The notes: generated from the letters alone by a model not told the origin. DNA of 27,458 bases from LMEP-6097 sp049314535 (GCA_049314535.1 JBMOEX010000014.1:1-27458), one strand, 5' to 3'. Shown: positions 8,174-15,915, counted from the stretch's first letter. Numbers and translations: made by a program.

Positions 8174-8892
8174 TGGGACAAAAAGTACCACCACGTGCAA
8201 ATAGGCTTGGAATAACTGAAACTGCGGATTCGATTACTTTCGTTGATTTCAGAGCTGGTCAATTTGCAGCTGTTCTCCAAGAGGATACTCTTATACGTAA
8301 GTATATTAAGAAAAAACTTAAGAATGCGGGTATTAGTAAAGTAATTCTTCAAAGAAAACCTGGGCAGCTTCAAGTAAATATCATCACTGCAAGACCGGGT
8401 CTTGTTTTTGGTAAAGCTAATGAAGGTTTAGATGCTTTGAGATCAGAGCTACAGTCTTTAATTAATAGACCAGATGTGGTTTTACAAGTTAATCTTTTTG
8501 AAGTTAACAAGATTGATATTGATGCTCAGTTAATTGCTGAGAGTATTGGACAGCAGCTTGAGAGACGTATCGCATTTAGAAGAGCTGTTAAGCAGTCTAT
8601 TCAAAGAGCGATGAGAGCTGGTGCTGTTGGTATTAAGATTGAAGTTTCTGGAAGACTTGGCGGTATTGAGATCGCTAGATCAGAAAGAGCTCAAGAAGGA
8701 AGCGTTCCTTGTCATACTTTTAGAGCTAATATTGATTATGGTTTTTCAGTGTCTTTGACGACTTATGGAAATATTGGTATCAAAGTTTGGGTTAATAAAG
8801 GTATTTTAAGACCAGGCGAGAAAGCGAAGCTTAATATTAAAGCAGCTGCTGGAGGCAATATGGGAGGAGCGAATTCTAATGCTACAGCCTAA
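8173..8892 (+). CDS. rpsC: 30S ribosomal protein S3
   Basis: S3 of 239 residues, part of the mRNA entry channel of the 30S subunit. It opens MGQKVPPRANRLGI, continues through a type II KH domain (about residues 40-110), and ends with the S3 C-terminal domain (RAMRAGAVGIKIEVSGRLGGIEIARSE, IGIKVWVNKG). The KH loop reads FGKANEG where most S3 proteins have G-x-x-G (for example IGKKG), so the second glycine is missing. The 3' end overlaps rplP by 14 nt. The rplP ribosome binding site GGAGG lies within this gene. Confidence 0.96.
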   Translation: MGQKVPPRANRLGITETADSITFVDFRAGQFAAVLQEDTLIRKYIKKKLKNAGISKVILQRKPGQLQVNIITARPGLVFGKANEGLDALRSELQSLINRPDVVLQVNLFEVNKIDIDAQLIAESIGQQLERRIAFRRAVKQSIQRAMRAGAVGIKIEVSGRLGGIEIARSERAQEGSVPCHTFRANIDYGFSVSLTTYGNIGIKVWVNKGILRPGEKAKLNIKAAAGGNMGGANSNATA

Positions 8893-9298
8893 GAGAACTA
8901 AGTATAGAAAACAGCAAAGAGGTCGTATGACTGGTAAAGAAACTCGTGGTGCTTCTGTGAGTTTCGGTGAAGTTGCTCTTCAAGCACTTGAGCCAAAGTG
9001 GATTAATTCTAGACAGATTGAAGCTGCTAGGCGTGCTCTTACTCGTCATATTAAGAGGGGTGGGCGTATTTGGATCAGAGTGTTCCCTGATAAGCCTGTT
9101 ACTCAAAGACCTGCTGAAACAAGGATGGGTGCTGGTAAGGGTAGTCCAGAGTTTTGGGTAGCTGTTATTAAGCCAGGTAGAATCTTATTTGAGATTGCTG
9201 GTGTTGATATTGCTTTAGCAAAGAGAGCTTTGGAGCTTGCTGCTTCTAAGTTTCCTTGTAAATGCAAGGTAATTGTTAAGGAAGGTTTACAATCATGA
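8879..9298 (+). CDS. rplP: 50S ribosomal protein L16
   Basis: L16 at 139 residues, sitting near the A site and binding tRNA elbow regions. It starts MLQPKRTKYRKQQRGRMTG and has GRIWIRVFPDKPVTQRPAE followed by RMGAGKGSPEFWVAVIKPG, all hallmark motifs. The start lies inside the end of rpsC, with a strong GGGAGGAG ribosome binding site about 7-8 nt before it. The stop overlaps the rpmC start as ATGA, typical of coupled genes. Confidence 0.97.
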   Translation: MLQPKRTKYRKQQRGRMTGKETRGASVSFGEVALQALEPKWINSRQIEAARRALTRHIKRGGRIWIRVFPDKPVTQRPAETRMGAGKGSPEFWVAVIKPGRILFEIAGVDIALAKRALELAASKFPCKCKVIVKEGLQS

Positions 9299-9501
9299 TT
9301 CTTAAAGCAAAGAAACTAATTGAAATGACAGTCGAAGAGCTAAACGTAGAGCTTAATTCTCTTTACACTAATTTATTTGATGTGAAGATGGCTCTTCATT
9401 CAAGAAAACTAGAAAATATCTCTTCTTTAAGAGAGCTAAAGAAGTCTATAGCTAGAATAAAAACTATATTAAAGCAAAAGGAAGCGAACGCTAATGCCTA
9501 A
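9295..9501 (+). CDS. rpmC: 50S ribosomal protein L29
   Basis: L29 at 68 residues, a small two-helix protein near the tunnel exit. The pattern MTVEELNVELNSLYTNLFDVKMAL, then LREL(K)KSIARIKTIL, fits the family. The start overlaps the rplP stop by 4 nt (ATGA). The 3' end overlaps rpsQ by 8 nt. Starting at the second Met (MTVEEL) is possible, but the ATGA overlap favours the first. Confidence 0.95.
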   Translation: MILKAKKLIEMTVEELNVELNSLYTNLFDVKMALHSRKLENISSLRELKKSIARIKTILKQKEANANA

Positions 9502-9739
9502 GAGAACCTTAATCGGAGTTGTAAAGAGTGCTAAATGTGATAAGACCATAAGTGTCCTTGTTACTAGCAGAAAGAAACACAAGAGATATCATAAAATTAT
9601 TAATACCTCTAAAACTTTTGTGGCTCATGACGAAGAAAACACTGCAACAGAGGGTGATAAAGTTACTATCGAAGAATCTCGTCCTATTTCTAGAACTAAG
9701 AAGTGGACTCTATTGAATATTCTTCAGAAGGCAATTTAA
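9494..9739 (+). CDS. rpsQ: 30S ribosomal protein S17
   Basis: S17 at 81 residues, an OB-fold protein binding 16S rRNA early in assembly. Signatures include LIGVVKSAKCDKTISVLV, KHKRYHKIINTSKTFVAHDEEN and GDKVTIEESRPISRTKKWTL. It overlaps rpmC by 8 nt and is followed 12 nt later by rplN. Confidence 0.96.
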   Translation: MPKRTLIGVVKSAKCDKTISVLVTSRKKHKRYHKIINTSKTFVAHDEENTATEGDKVTIEESRPISRTKKWTLLNILQKAI

Positions 9740-9751
9740 GGATATAGAGAA

Positions 9752-10117
9752 ATGTTACAACAAGAAAGTGAATTAATAGTTGCAGACAATACTGGTGCTA
9801 AAAGAGTAAGGATCATAAGAGTTCTTAAATCTAATGGCATGGTAGCTGAATTAGGCGATATTTTCGTTGCTACTGTTAAGGATGCTACTCCTAATATGGC
9901 TGTTAAGAAGTCTGCTATTGTACGTGGCGTTGTTGCTCGTATGAGAAAGCGTAAGAGAAGAAAAGATGGTAGTTGGATTCAGTTTGATGATAATGCTTGT
10001 GTTCTTATCGATAAACAGAATAACCCAATAGGTTCTCGTGTTTTTGGTCCTATAGCAAGAGAGCTTAGAGAGCATGGATTTATGAAGATTGTATCCCTTG
10101 CGCCGGAGGTAGTGTAA
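9752..10117 (+). CDS. rplN: 50S ribosomal protein L14
   Basis: L14 at 121 residues, located at the intersubunit bridge. It begins MLQQESELIVADNTGAKRVRIIRVL and includes GVVARMRKRKRRKDGSWIQFDDNACVL and GSRVFGPIARELREHGFMKIVSLAPEVV, all nearly canonical. An AAGGATATAGAG stretch upstream supplies the ribosome binding site. The TAATG junction with rplX shares one base. Confidence 0.98.
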   Translation: MLQQESELIVADNTGAKRVRIIRVLKSNGMVAELGDIFVATVKDATPNMAVKKSAIVRGVVARMRKRKRRKDGSWIQFDDNACVLIDKQNNPIGSRVFGPIARELREHGFMKIVSLAPEVV

Positions 10118-10554
10118 TGAATAATTCACCAAAGAAATTAAAAAGATATACTAAAGCAGCGATAAGACCTTTTGTTAAGAAAGGTTCTAAGCTTGTTCTT
10201 TCAAGAGCATTGAATAAAGTTGGTGCTTCTAATCCAAGAGTTAAATGCCATGTTAAGACTGGTGATGAGGTTGTTGTGATTAGCGGTTCTGATAAAGGTA
10301 AGATCACTAAAGTTCTTGAAGTATTTCAAGATGGAAAAATTCTCGTAGAGGGAGTTAATATTAAGATCAAGCACAAAAAAGCAGCAGGTCCTGGTAGCGA
10401 AGGTGAGATTATTAAATTAGAGACTCCTATATTTGCATCTAAGGTTATGGTATGGGATGAAAAATCTAAGAAGGCAACGAGAGTTGCTAAAAAAATCCAA
10501 GCAGATGGTGTAAAAGTAAGAGTTTCAAAAGTAAGCGGAGATAATTTAGACTAA
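10117..10554 (+). CDS. rplX: 50S ribosomal protein L24 with N-terminal extension
   Basis: L24, an assembly-initiator protein with a KOW motif: KTGDEVVVISGSDKGKITKVLEV at about residues 47-69, then GVNIKIKHKKA and MVWDEKSKKATRV. At 145 residues it is about 40 longer than common L24 proteins. The extra part is a basic N-terminus (MNNSPKKLKRYTKAAIRPFV...). No better internal ATG or GTG is seen, and the ATG is coupled to rplN by TAATG, so the extension is probably real. Confidence 0.94.
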   Translation: MNNSPKKLKRYTKAAIRPFVKKGSKLVLSRALNKVGASNPRVKCHVKTGDEVVVISGSDKGKITKVLEVFQDGKILVEGVNIKIKHKKAAGPGSEGEIIKLETPIFASKVMVWDEKSKKATRVAKKIQADGVKVRVSKVSGDNLD

Positions 10555-11114
10555 TGACTAGCAGTTTAAAAGAAAAATATAATACGGAGCTAAAGCAGGA
10601 CCTTCAAAAGTCTCTTGGCTGTACAAATGTACATAAGATACCTAAACTTATCAAGATTGTTATCAATTTTGGTTTAGGTGAGTCTGGTTCTAATTCAAAG
10701 ACGCTTGAAAAGGCGATCGAGGATTTAACTAATATTTCTGGTCAAAAGCCAATTATTACTCGTGCAAAGAAATCGATAGCAGGTTTTAAGCTTAGAGAAG
10801 ATGTACCAGTTGGACTGAAAGTTACTCTTAGACAAGAGAAAATGTACAACTTTTTAAGTAAATTGGTTAACGTAGCGATGCCTAGAATTAGAGATTTTCA
10901 AGGTGTTTCTAGAAAGGCGTTTGATGGTAGAGGTAATTACTCTTTAGGAATTAAAGAGCAGATTATATTTCCAGAGATTAGGTACGATCAAGTTGATGCT
11001 ATCAGAGGTATGGATATTATTATCTGTACTACGGCAGAGAATGACTCTGATGCATTAGAACTTTTAACTAAATTAGGAATGCCTTTCAAAAAGCAAGCAG
11101 GAGCAAAACAGTAA
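10554..11114 (+). CDS. rplE: 50S ribosomal protein L5
   Basis: L5 at 186 residues, which binds 5S rRNA and contacts P-site tRNA. Family features are KIVINFGLGES, TNISGQKPIITRAKKSIAGFKLREDVPVG, LVNVAMPRIRDFQGVS and the loop GRGNYSLGIKEQIIFPEI. Start and stop positions fit, with one-base coupling to rplX and 4 nt before rpsN. Confidence 0.97.
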   Translation: MTSSLKEKYNTELKQDLQKSLGCTNVHKIPKLIKIVINFGLGESGSNSKTLEKAIEDLTNISGQKPIITRAKKSIAGFKLREDVPVGLKVTLRQEKMYNFLSKLVNVAMPRIRDFQGVSRKAFDGRGNYSLGIKEQIIFPEIRYDQVDAIRGMDIIICTTAENDSDALELLTKLGMPFKKQAGAKQ

Positions 11115-11118
11115 TATC

Positions 11119-11424
11119 ATGGCAAAAAAGTCTTGTATTCAAAAAACTAAAAAGAAAAAATCACTTATCGAAAAGTACGCTAAAAAGCGTGCTGAACTTA
11201 AAGATAAGATGTCTAATCCAAGTTTGGATTTAGAAGAAAGAATGACTCTTCAAGAGAAATTAGAGAATTTACCTTTGAATTCAGCTAAGATAAGACACAG
11301 AAATAGATGCTGGCTTACTGGCCGTCCTCGTGGTTATCACCGGGATCTTGGAATATGTCGTAACTCTCTAAGGGAGATGGCTCACCAAGGTTTAATCCCT
11401 GGATTAACGAAGGCTAGTTGGTAG
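11119..11424 (+). CDS. rpsN: 30S ribosomal protein S14 (zinc-free type)
   Basis: S14 of the long, zinc-independent type at 101 residues. It lacks the CxxC pairs of the short zinc form. The C-terminal half RNRCWLTGRPRGYHRDLG then CRNSLREMAHQGLIPGL is close to the cyanobacterial and chloroplast pattern and ends TKASW as in many bacteria. It lies between rplE and rpsH, the ancestral spc position. This sequence is one of the clues used for the organism guess. Confidence 0.96.
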   Translation: MAKKSCIQKTKKKKSLIEKYAKKRAELKDKMSNPSLDLEERMTLQEKLENLPLNSAKIRHRNRCWLTGRPRGYHRDLGICRNSLREMAHQGLIPGLTKASW

Positions 11425-11440
11425 TAGGAATTTAGAATAT

Positions 11441-11881
11441 ATGTCATTAAAAACAGAAATCAAAACTAATAAGAATAATAGAGTGACGAGTGATCCGTTA
11501 GCGGATTGCTTAACTAGAATTCGTAATGCTATCACTGTCAATAAGACAGCCGTCTTGGTGCCATACAGTAGATTGAAAGCTGAGCTTATTCAATTGCTTC
11601 AGACAGAGGGCTTTATTAAATCATATGAGATTATTAATAATGATAATCCAGCTATGAAGTCTATCGTCATTGAACTGAAGTATTATCAAGGTCAATCAGT
11701 TATTAAAGGTATCAAGAGAGTATCTAAGCCTGGTCTTAGAAAGTATGTTAAGTCTAAATATGTTCCAAGAGTATTAAATGGTCTTGGAATCTGTGTTTTG
11801 AGTACTAATATTGGTTTAGTTACTGATAGAAAGGCAAGAGCGGAGAAAGTAGGCGGCGAAATGCTTTGCCTAGTTTGGTAA
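11441..11881 (+). CDS. rpsH: 30S ribosomal protein S8
   Basis: S8, a central 16S rRNA binder. It shows SDPLADCLTRIRNAI, IKGIKRVSKPGLRKYV and the closing segment LGICVLSTNIGLVTDRKARAEKVGGEMLCLVW, as expected. As annotated from ATG 11441 it has 146 residues, about 14 more than usual. A GTG at 11483 would give the canonical start (M)TSDPLADCL, but the AGGA before the ATG favours the longer form. The start choice is therefore uncertain by 42 nt. Confidence 0.95.
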   Translation: MSLKTEIKTNKNNRVTSDPLADCLTRIRNAITVNKTAVLVPYSRLKAELIQLLQTEGFIKSYEIINNDNPAMKSIVIELKYYQGQSVIKGIKRVSKPGLRKYVKSKYVPRVLNGLGICVLSTNIGLVTDRKARAEKVGGEMLCLVW

Positions 11882-11896
11882 TAAAGGGATAACAGC

Positions 11897-12451
11897 ATGT
11901 CAAGAATTGGAAAGAAAGAAATTATAATCCCAGAGAATGTTCAGTTAACGGTCAAGGAGACTGACATTGGAACATTTGTAAAAGTAGTTGGTCCTAAGGG
12001 CGAGCTTCAGAGAACTTTAAGATCTGATATTAAGGTAAGTGTTGAAGATAAAATAGTTAGGCTTTCTGTTGCAAAGCAGACTAAGCAATCTGCTGCATTA
12101 TTTGGATTATACAGAACCCTTATCAACAACATGGTTGTTGGTGTTACGATTGGATTTACTAAGCGTTTAGAAATTCAAGGTATTGGTTATAAAGTTTTAC
12201 AGCAGGGTGATAATCTTAATTTCCAGTTAGGAAAGTCTCATCCAGAGGTTTTTGAGCCACCACAAGGTATCAGTTTTAAAGTTGAAGGTAATGGTCTTGA
12301 GATTATTGTTGAAGGTTCTGATAAAGAATTAGTAGGGCAGGTAGCTGCAGTAATTAGATCATTAAGACCGGTAGAGGTTTATAAAGGTAAAGGCGTTAGA
12401 TACAAGGGCGAGGTTGTTCGTAAGAAAGCTGGTAAGTCTGGTGGTAAATAA
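11897..12451 (+). CDS. rplF: 50S ribosomal protein L6
   Basis: L6 at 184 residues, two related domains near the factor-binding site. It begins MSRIGKKEIIIPENVQL, has VVGPKGEL, a second-domain segment LEIQGIGYKV and LGKSHPE, and the C-terminal SLRPVEVYKGKGVRYKGEVVRKKAGKSG. These match the family closely. An AAAGGGAT stretch 8-14 nt upstream is the likely ribosome binding site. Confidence 0.97.
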   Translation: MSRIGKKEIIIPENVQLTVKETDIGTFVKVVGPKGELQRTLRSDIKVSVEDKIVRLSVAKQTKQSAALFGLYRTLINNMVVGVTIGFTKRLEIQGIGYKVLQQGDNLNFQLGKSHPEVFEPPQGISFKVEGNGLEIIVEGSDKELVGQVAAVIRSLRPVEVYKGKGVRYKGEVVRKKAGKSGGK

Positions 12452-12464
12452 CTGAGGTAATTTT

Positions 12465-12854
12465 ATGGCTGTAGTTTCAAGAAATATACAAAGAAAAAAA
12501 AGACATTTTAGAGCGAGAAAGAAAATCGTCGGTACTGAACTTAGACCGAGATTGAGTGTCTTCAGATCTAATAAACATATATCGGCACAGGTCATCATTG
12601 ACGTAGATCCTTCTAGTTCAGAGCCACTTGGTTCTAAGACTATTTGTGGAGTTGCGACTTATTCTCCGACTCTTAAAACAGAGTTAGATGGTGGGTCAGA
12701 CATTCCAGCAGCTGAGCTTGTTGGCAAGAAAATTGCTGAATTGGCGAAGGCGCAGGGTGTAACTAAAGTTGTTTTTGATAAGGGTGGTAATCTTTATCAT
12801 GGTCGTATTAAAGCTCTTGCTGATGCTGCTAGAGAAGCAGGCTTAGAGTTTTAA
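12465..12854 (+). CDS. rplR: 50S ribosomal protein L18
   Basis: L18 at 129 residues, a 5S rRNA binder in the central protuberance. It shows RHFRARKKIVGTELRPRLSVFRSNKHISAQVIID, then VGKKIAELAKAQGVTKVVFDKGGNLYHGRIKALADAAREAGLEF, with the canonical FDRGG-YHGR-like core and C-terminus. A middle loop (residues about 50-72) is longer than average. An ACTGAGGTAA stretch provides the ribosome binding site. Confidence 0.97.
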   Translation: MAVVSRNIQRKKRHFRARKKIVGTELRPRLSVFRSNKHISAQVIIDVDPSSSEPLGSKTICGVATYSPTLKTELDGGSDIPAAELVGKKIAELAKAQGVTKVVFDKGGNLYHGRIKALADAAREAGLEF

Positions 12855-12872
12855 TCGTAGGAGTTTTATAGA

Positions 12873-13601
12873 ATGTCAGAAGAAAAAAATATAGATCCAG
12901 TTGAGAATAGTGAAGTAGAAGTTGCGGTTGACGTTGATGAGAGCAAAGCTGAAAAGCTTGCTTCTGAAGTTGTAGTTGCGGCTGATGTGGATGCTACTGC
13001 TGGAGCTAAACCTAAATTTAAGAAGTTTGCTGGAAATAATAATAGCGGTGGCGCTAATAACAACAAAAGAAGAGAAGGTCCTGGTGGCCCTCGCAGACAG
13101 AAGCGTACTGAAGTTACTGAATCTGAATATACAGAGAAAGTAGTTCAAGTTAGAAGGGTAACGAAAGTTGTTAAAGGTGGTAAGAAACTATCTTTTAGAG
13201 TAGTCGTTATTATTGGTAACGAAAAAGGTAAAGTTGGCGTTGGTGTTGGTAAAGCTTCAGAAGTATTAAATGCTATTAAAAAAGCTTTAGTGGATGCTCG
13301 TAAAAATTTAGTGGATGTTCCTATGGTAGGTAGTACTATTTCTCACAGAGTTCATGGTTTTGCAGGTGGTTCTGAAGTTATGTTGAAGCCTGCTTCTGAC
13401 GGTACTGGTATCATTGCAGGTGGTACGGCAAGAATAGTTTTAGAATTATCTGGTTTAGGAGATATTCTCTCTAAGTCTATGGGTTCTAAATCTCCACTAA
13501 ACGTTGCTAGAGCTACTATTAATGCTATTCAATCAATAAGAAGCTTTAGAGAAGTAGCTAAAATGAGAAATTTAACAGTTAAGCAAATGTTGTTTGCTTA
13601 A
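12873..13601 (+). CDS. rpsE: 30S ribosomal protein S5 with long acidic/Asn-rich N-terminal extension
   Basis: S5, involved in decoding accuracy. The core from about residue 85 has YTEKVVQVRRVTKVVKGGKK, VVVIIGNEKGKVGVGVGKASE, VGSTISHRVHGFAG and SKSPLNVARATINA. The RRVTKVVKGGKKLSFR phrase is the form common in cyanobacteria. The first 80 or so residues are extra: an acidic Glu/Asp/Val/Ala part, then an Asn/Gly-rich and basic part (NNNSGGANNNKRREGPGG). The total is 242 residues against about 165-175 usually. An AGGAG stretch before the ATG supports this start. Confidence 0.96.
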   Translation: MSEEKNIDPVENSEVEVAVDVDESKAEKLASEVVVAADVDATAGAKPKFKKFAGNNNSGGANNNKRREGPGGPRRQKRTEVTESEYTEKVVQVRRVTKVVKGGKKLSFRVVVIIGNEKGKVGVGVGKASEVLNAIKKALVDARKNLVDVPMVGSTISHRVHGFAGGSEVMLKPASDGTGIIAGGTARIVLELSGLGDILSKSMGSKSPLNVARATINAIQSIRSFREVAKMRNLTVKQMLFA

Positions 13602-13615
13602 TAGAGGTATTAAAA

Positions 13616-13813
13616 ATGGTAGAAACTAAAAGAAAAAAATTATCCATAAAACTAGTCAGAGGTATCTCTGCTGCTAGTGGTAAGCAAGCCAAAGTTCTTG
13701 AAGCTTTAGGCTTGAGAAGAACTAACGCAGTTGTGGCACATTTTGATTCTCCTACTATTTTAGGAATGATAAAGAAAGTTAGTCACTTAGTTCAAGTGCA
13801 GGACGCAGAATAA
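13616..13813 (+). CDS. rpmD: 50S ribosomal protein L30
   Basis: L30 at 65 residues. The core KLVRGISAASGKQAKVLEAL followed by GLRRTNAVVAHFDSPTILGM and KVSHLVQVQ matches the conserved GLR-N-V, PTI-GMI and KV-HLV pattern. It sits between rpsE and rplO as in most bacteria. Its presence matters for taxonomy, because photosynthetic cyanobacteria and chloroplasts lack this gene. Confidence 0.93.
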   Translation: MVETKRKKLSIKLVRGISAASGKQAKVLEALGLRRTNAVVAHFDSPTILGMIKKVSHLVQVQDAE

Positions 13814-13832
13814 TTATATAGGAGTTAGAACC

Positions 13833-14288
13833 ATGGCAGATAACATGAAAAATCTTGAAAGCGCAGAAGGTGCTATAAAATCTAAAGACAGAAAAGGTCG
13901 CGGTATAGCTACTGGTGCTGGTAAGACTTGTGGACGTGGTCACAGAGGACAGAAATGTAGATCTGGTTGGGCTAAGACTTTCAAGGAAGGGGGACAAACT
14001 CCTTTATATAGAAGATTACCGAAAAGACAGGTTAATACGAGAGTTAATAGAAAAGAGTACTCTATAGTTAATTTAGATGTGATTCAAGAGCTTGCTGAAA
14101 AAGGTCTTACTGAGATCAATTTAGTTATTCTTGAGCAGAACGGTGTTATAAAAAAAGCTCAGCCTTACGGCTTGAAAGTTCTTGCTTCTGGTAACTTGTC
14201 TAAGGCAGTTACTGTAAAAGCTAATTTATTTAGTGCTTCTGCTAAGGAAGCAATTGAGAAAGCGGGTGGAAAGGTAATTGAAGTCTGA
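13833..14288 (+). CDS. rplO: 50S ribosomal protein L15
   Basis: L15 at 151 residues. The glycine-rich N-terminal part reads KGRGIATGAGKTCGRGHRGQ and CRSGWAKTFKEGGQTPLYRRLPKR, followed by EYSIVNLDVIQEL and the C-terminal globular part ending AIEKAGGKVIEV. The usual first residues (MKLHDL...) are replaced by a short acidic lead. The last 11 nt overlap the proposed secY start. A TATAGGAG ribosome binding site precedes the ATG. Confidence 0.96.
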   Translation: MADNMKNLESAEGAIKSKDRKGRGIATGAGKTCGRGHRGQKCRSGWAKTFKEGGQTPLYRRLPKRQVNTRVNRKEYSIVNLDVIQELAEKGLTEINLVILEQNGVIKKAQPYGLKVLASGNLSKAVTVKANLFSASAKEAIEKAGGKVIEV

Positions 14289-15654
14289 GAACAGTACTCT
14301 TAGCTTTCAAGAAATAAGCAAATCTTCTGGTTTAATACAGAAGATTTTGTATACGGCTCTTTTGCTTGCAGTATACAGGTTTGGAGTTCATATACCACTT
14401 TATGGTGTTGACCAAAATGCTTTAAAGTCAAGCACCGTGCTGTCTTCAGGCTTACTTGGCTTGGTGGATATGTTCGCGGGCGGAGCTTTAAGTGCTTTAT
14501 CAATTTTCGCTTTAGGTATCGGTCCTTATATTACCGCTAGTATTATTATGCAGCTTTTAGTGGAAATCATTCCTAACCTGAAAGAGATGCAGAGAAATCA
14601 GGGTGATGATGGCAGAAAGAAATTTCAGCGAATAACTAGATTTTTTACTATTTTACTTGCTTTATTTCAAAGTTTTGCTTTAGCAAGATTCTTGGATGTT
14701 GCTCAGTTAGCTGTTAAAGCGGATTCGGTATTTTATATAAGGACTGTAGTGGTTCTGACTATAACCTCTCTATTCATTATGTGGCTAGGTGAAGTTATTA
14801 CTGAAAAAGGTGTCGGCAATGGTGCGAGCTTACTTATTTTCGTAGGTATCGCTTCTAAAATGCCGATCATGATTAAAGATACTGCTACTGCTGTGAGAGT
14901 TGGTTCTAGTCCTCAGTGGGGAGTTATATCCCTAGTACTTTTATTTTTAGCTTTAACTGTTTTGATTATATATATTCAGGAAGGTTCTAGAAATCTTATG
15001 ATATATGGTGCGAAGAGAAATAATATGATGAATAAAGATCATACTCTTCCTCTTAAAATAAATCCAGCTGGTGTTTTGCCTATTATTTTTGCAAGTGCTC
15101 TTTTGTTTATGCCTGTTCAGATTCTTACGTTCGCTGGTGTTCAAAATCAATCTATCTCTATGTTAATAAGAGAGACTTTTGCTAAATTTCCAGGAGTGAC
15201 TGCACTTTCTGGTACTTTCCTGGCTAATTTTGGTAATTGGCTTGCTGAAAGGATAGAGTTCATTTTCCAGTATTCTAAAGTTGAGCATTCTATAGCTTAT
15301 TTACTCATGATAATCGCTTTTACTTTCTTTTATTCTTCTATAGTTCTTAATCCAAGAGAGATTGCAGAGAATTTAAAGAAATCAGGCAGCACTCTTGAAG
15401 GAGTTAAGCCAGGAAGACCGACCTCTGAGTATCTTGAGAAGATTATTTCAAGGATAGTTTTAATTGGTGCTTTAGCTATAGGTCTTATAGCTGTGCTTCC
15501 TACTCACGCTGAACAGTGGTTTCAAGTAAACACGCTTGGTGGTTTGGGTTCTACGAGTTTAATTATCTTGGTAGGTGTAGCTGTTGATGTGAGAAATCAG
15601 CTTTTAGCTTATATCCAGAGCCATAGATATCAGACTAAATCACTTCTGGATTAA
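14278..15654 (+). CDS. secY: Protein translocase subunit SecY
   Basis: SecY, the ten-helix channel of the Sec translocon in the inner membrane, 458 residues. Landmarks are the first helix ILYTALLLAVYRFGVHIPL, the plug region LVDMFAGGALSALSIFALGIGPYITASIIMQL, TEKGVGNGASLLIFVGI, LPLKINPAGVLPIIFASALL and the C-terminal YQTKSLLD. The only start that keeps the N-terminal cytoplasmic segment is a TTG at 14278, inside the end of rplO and preceded by GGTGGAAAGG. The first in-frame ATG is at Met64, inside the plug region. It closes the ribosomal cluster and is not followed by adk or map. Confidence 0.95.
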   Translation: MKSENSTLSFQEISKSSGLIQKILYTALLLAVYRFGVHIPLYGVDQNALKSSTVLSSGLLGLVDMFAGGALSALSIFALGIGPYITASIIMQLLVEIIPNLKEMQRNQGDDGRKKFQRITRFFTILLALFQSFALARFLDVAQLAVKADSVFYIRTVVVLTITSLFIMWLGEVITEKGVGNGASLLIFVGIASKMPIMIKDTATAVRVGSSPQWGVISLVLLFLALTVLIIYIQEGSRNLMIYGAKRNNMMNKDHTLPLKINPAGVLPIIFASALLFMPVQILTFAGVQNQSISMLIRETFAKFPGVTALSGTFLANFGNWLAERIEFIFQYSKVEHSIAYLLMIIAFTFFYSSIVLNPREIAENLKKSGSTLEGVKPGRPTSEYLEKIISRIVLIGALAIGLIAVLPTHAEQWFQVNTLGGLGSTSLIILVGVAVDVRNQLLAYIQSHRYQTKSLLD

Positions 15655-15686
15655 TTTATACTAACTACATTCTCTTTTTTGTTAGT

Positions 15687-15718
15687 AAAATCTAGACTGT
15701 CTGATTTTTTGTTTTTTT
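15687..15718 (+). terminator. Probable rho-independent terminator after secY
   Basis: AAAATC-(T)-AGA, loop CTG, TCT-GATTTT forms a 9-bp hairpin with one bulged base (15687-15708), followed by a T-rich tract TTGTTTTTTT. It is weak in G/C. A second inverted repeat TACTAAC..GTTAGTA (15659-15687) lies just upstream. Its location 30 nt after the last gene of a long operon makes termination plausible. Confidence 0.5.
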
Positions 15719-15810
15719 GGCGCTCCCTTTATTACTTACAAGTGCGTTAATAAATTCTTTAGCTATATCTGATCCCGTTAAGTAAGTACAGAGAAATTAA
15801 ATGGATTTTC

Positions 15811-15840
15811 TTGGCAAAATTGTGTTAAAATTGCTAATAC
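15811..15840 (+). promoter_or_regulatory. Putative promoter of the 598-residue repeat protein
   Basis: TTGGCA (15811-15816) and TAATAC (15835-15840) are separated by 18 nt and resemble sigma-70 -35 and -10 boxes. Transcription would start near 15847, leaving a leader of about 70 nt before the ATG at 15916, which has AAGGA 5 nt upstream. The rest of the 15655-15915 gap holds only the terminator described and AT-rich sequence. Confidence 0.4.
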
Positions 15841-15915
15841 AAATTGTGATCCAAGCTTAAAATCATGGCAGCTTAATAGGTAATCAGAAAGTACTTTGTA
15901 GGTTTAAGGAATTCT

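Noticed and set aside
8882..9161. Open frames on both strands overlapping rplP, and similar ones over the other ribosomal genes
   Set aside because: They are shadows of well-recognised ribosomal protein genes, with no start signals or sensible protein features.
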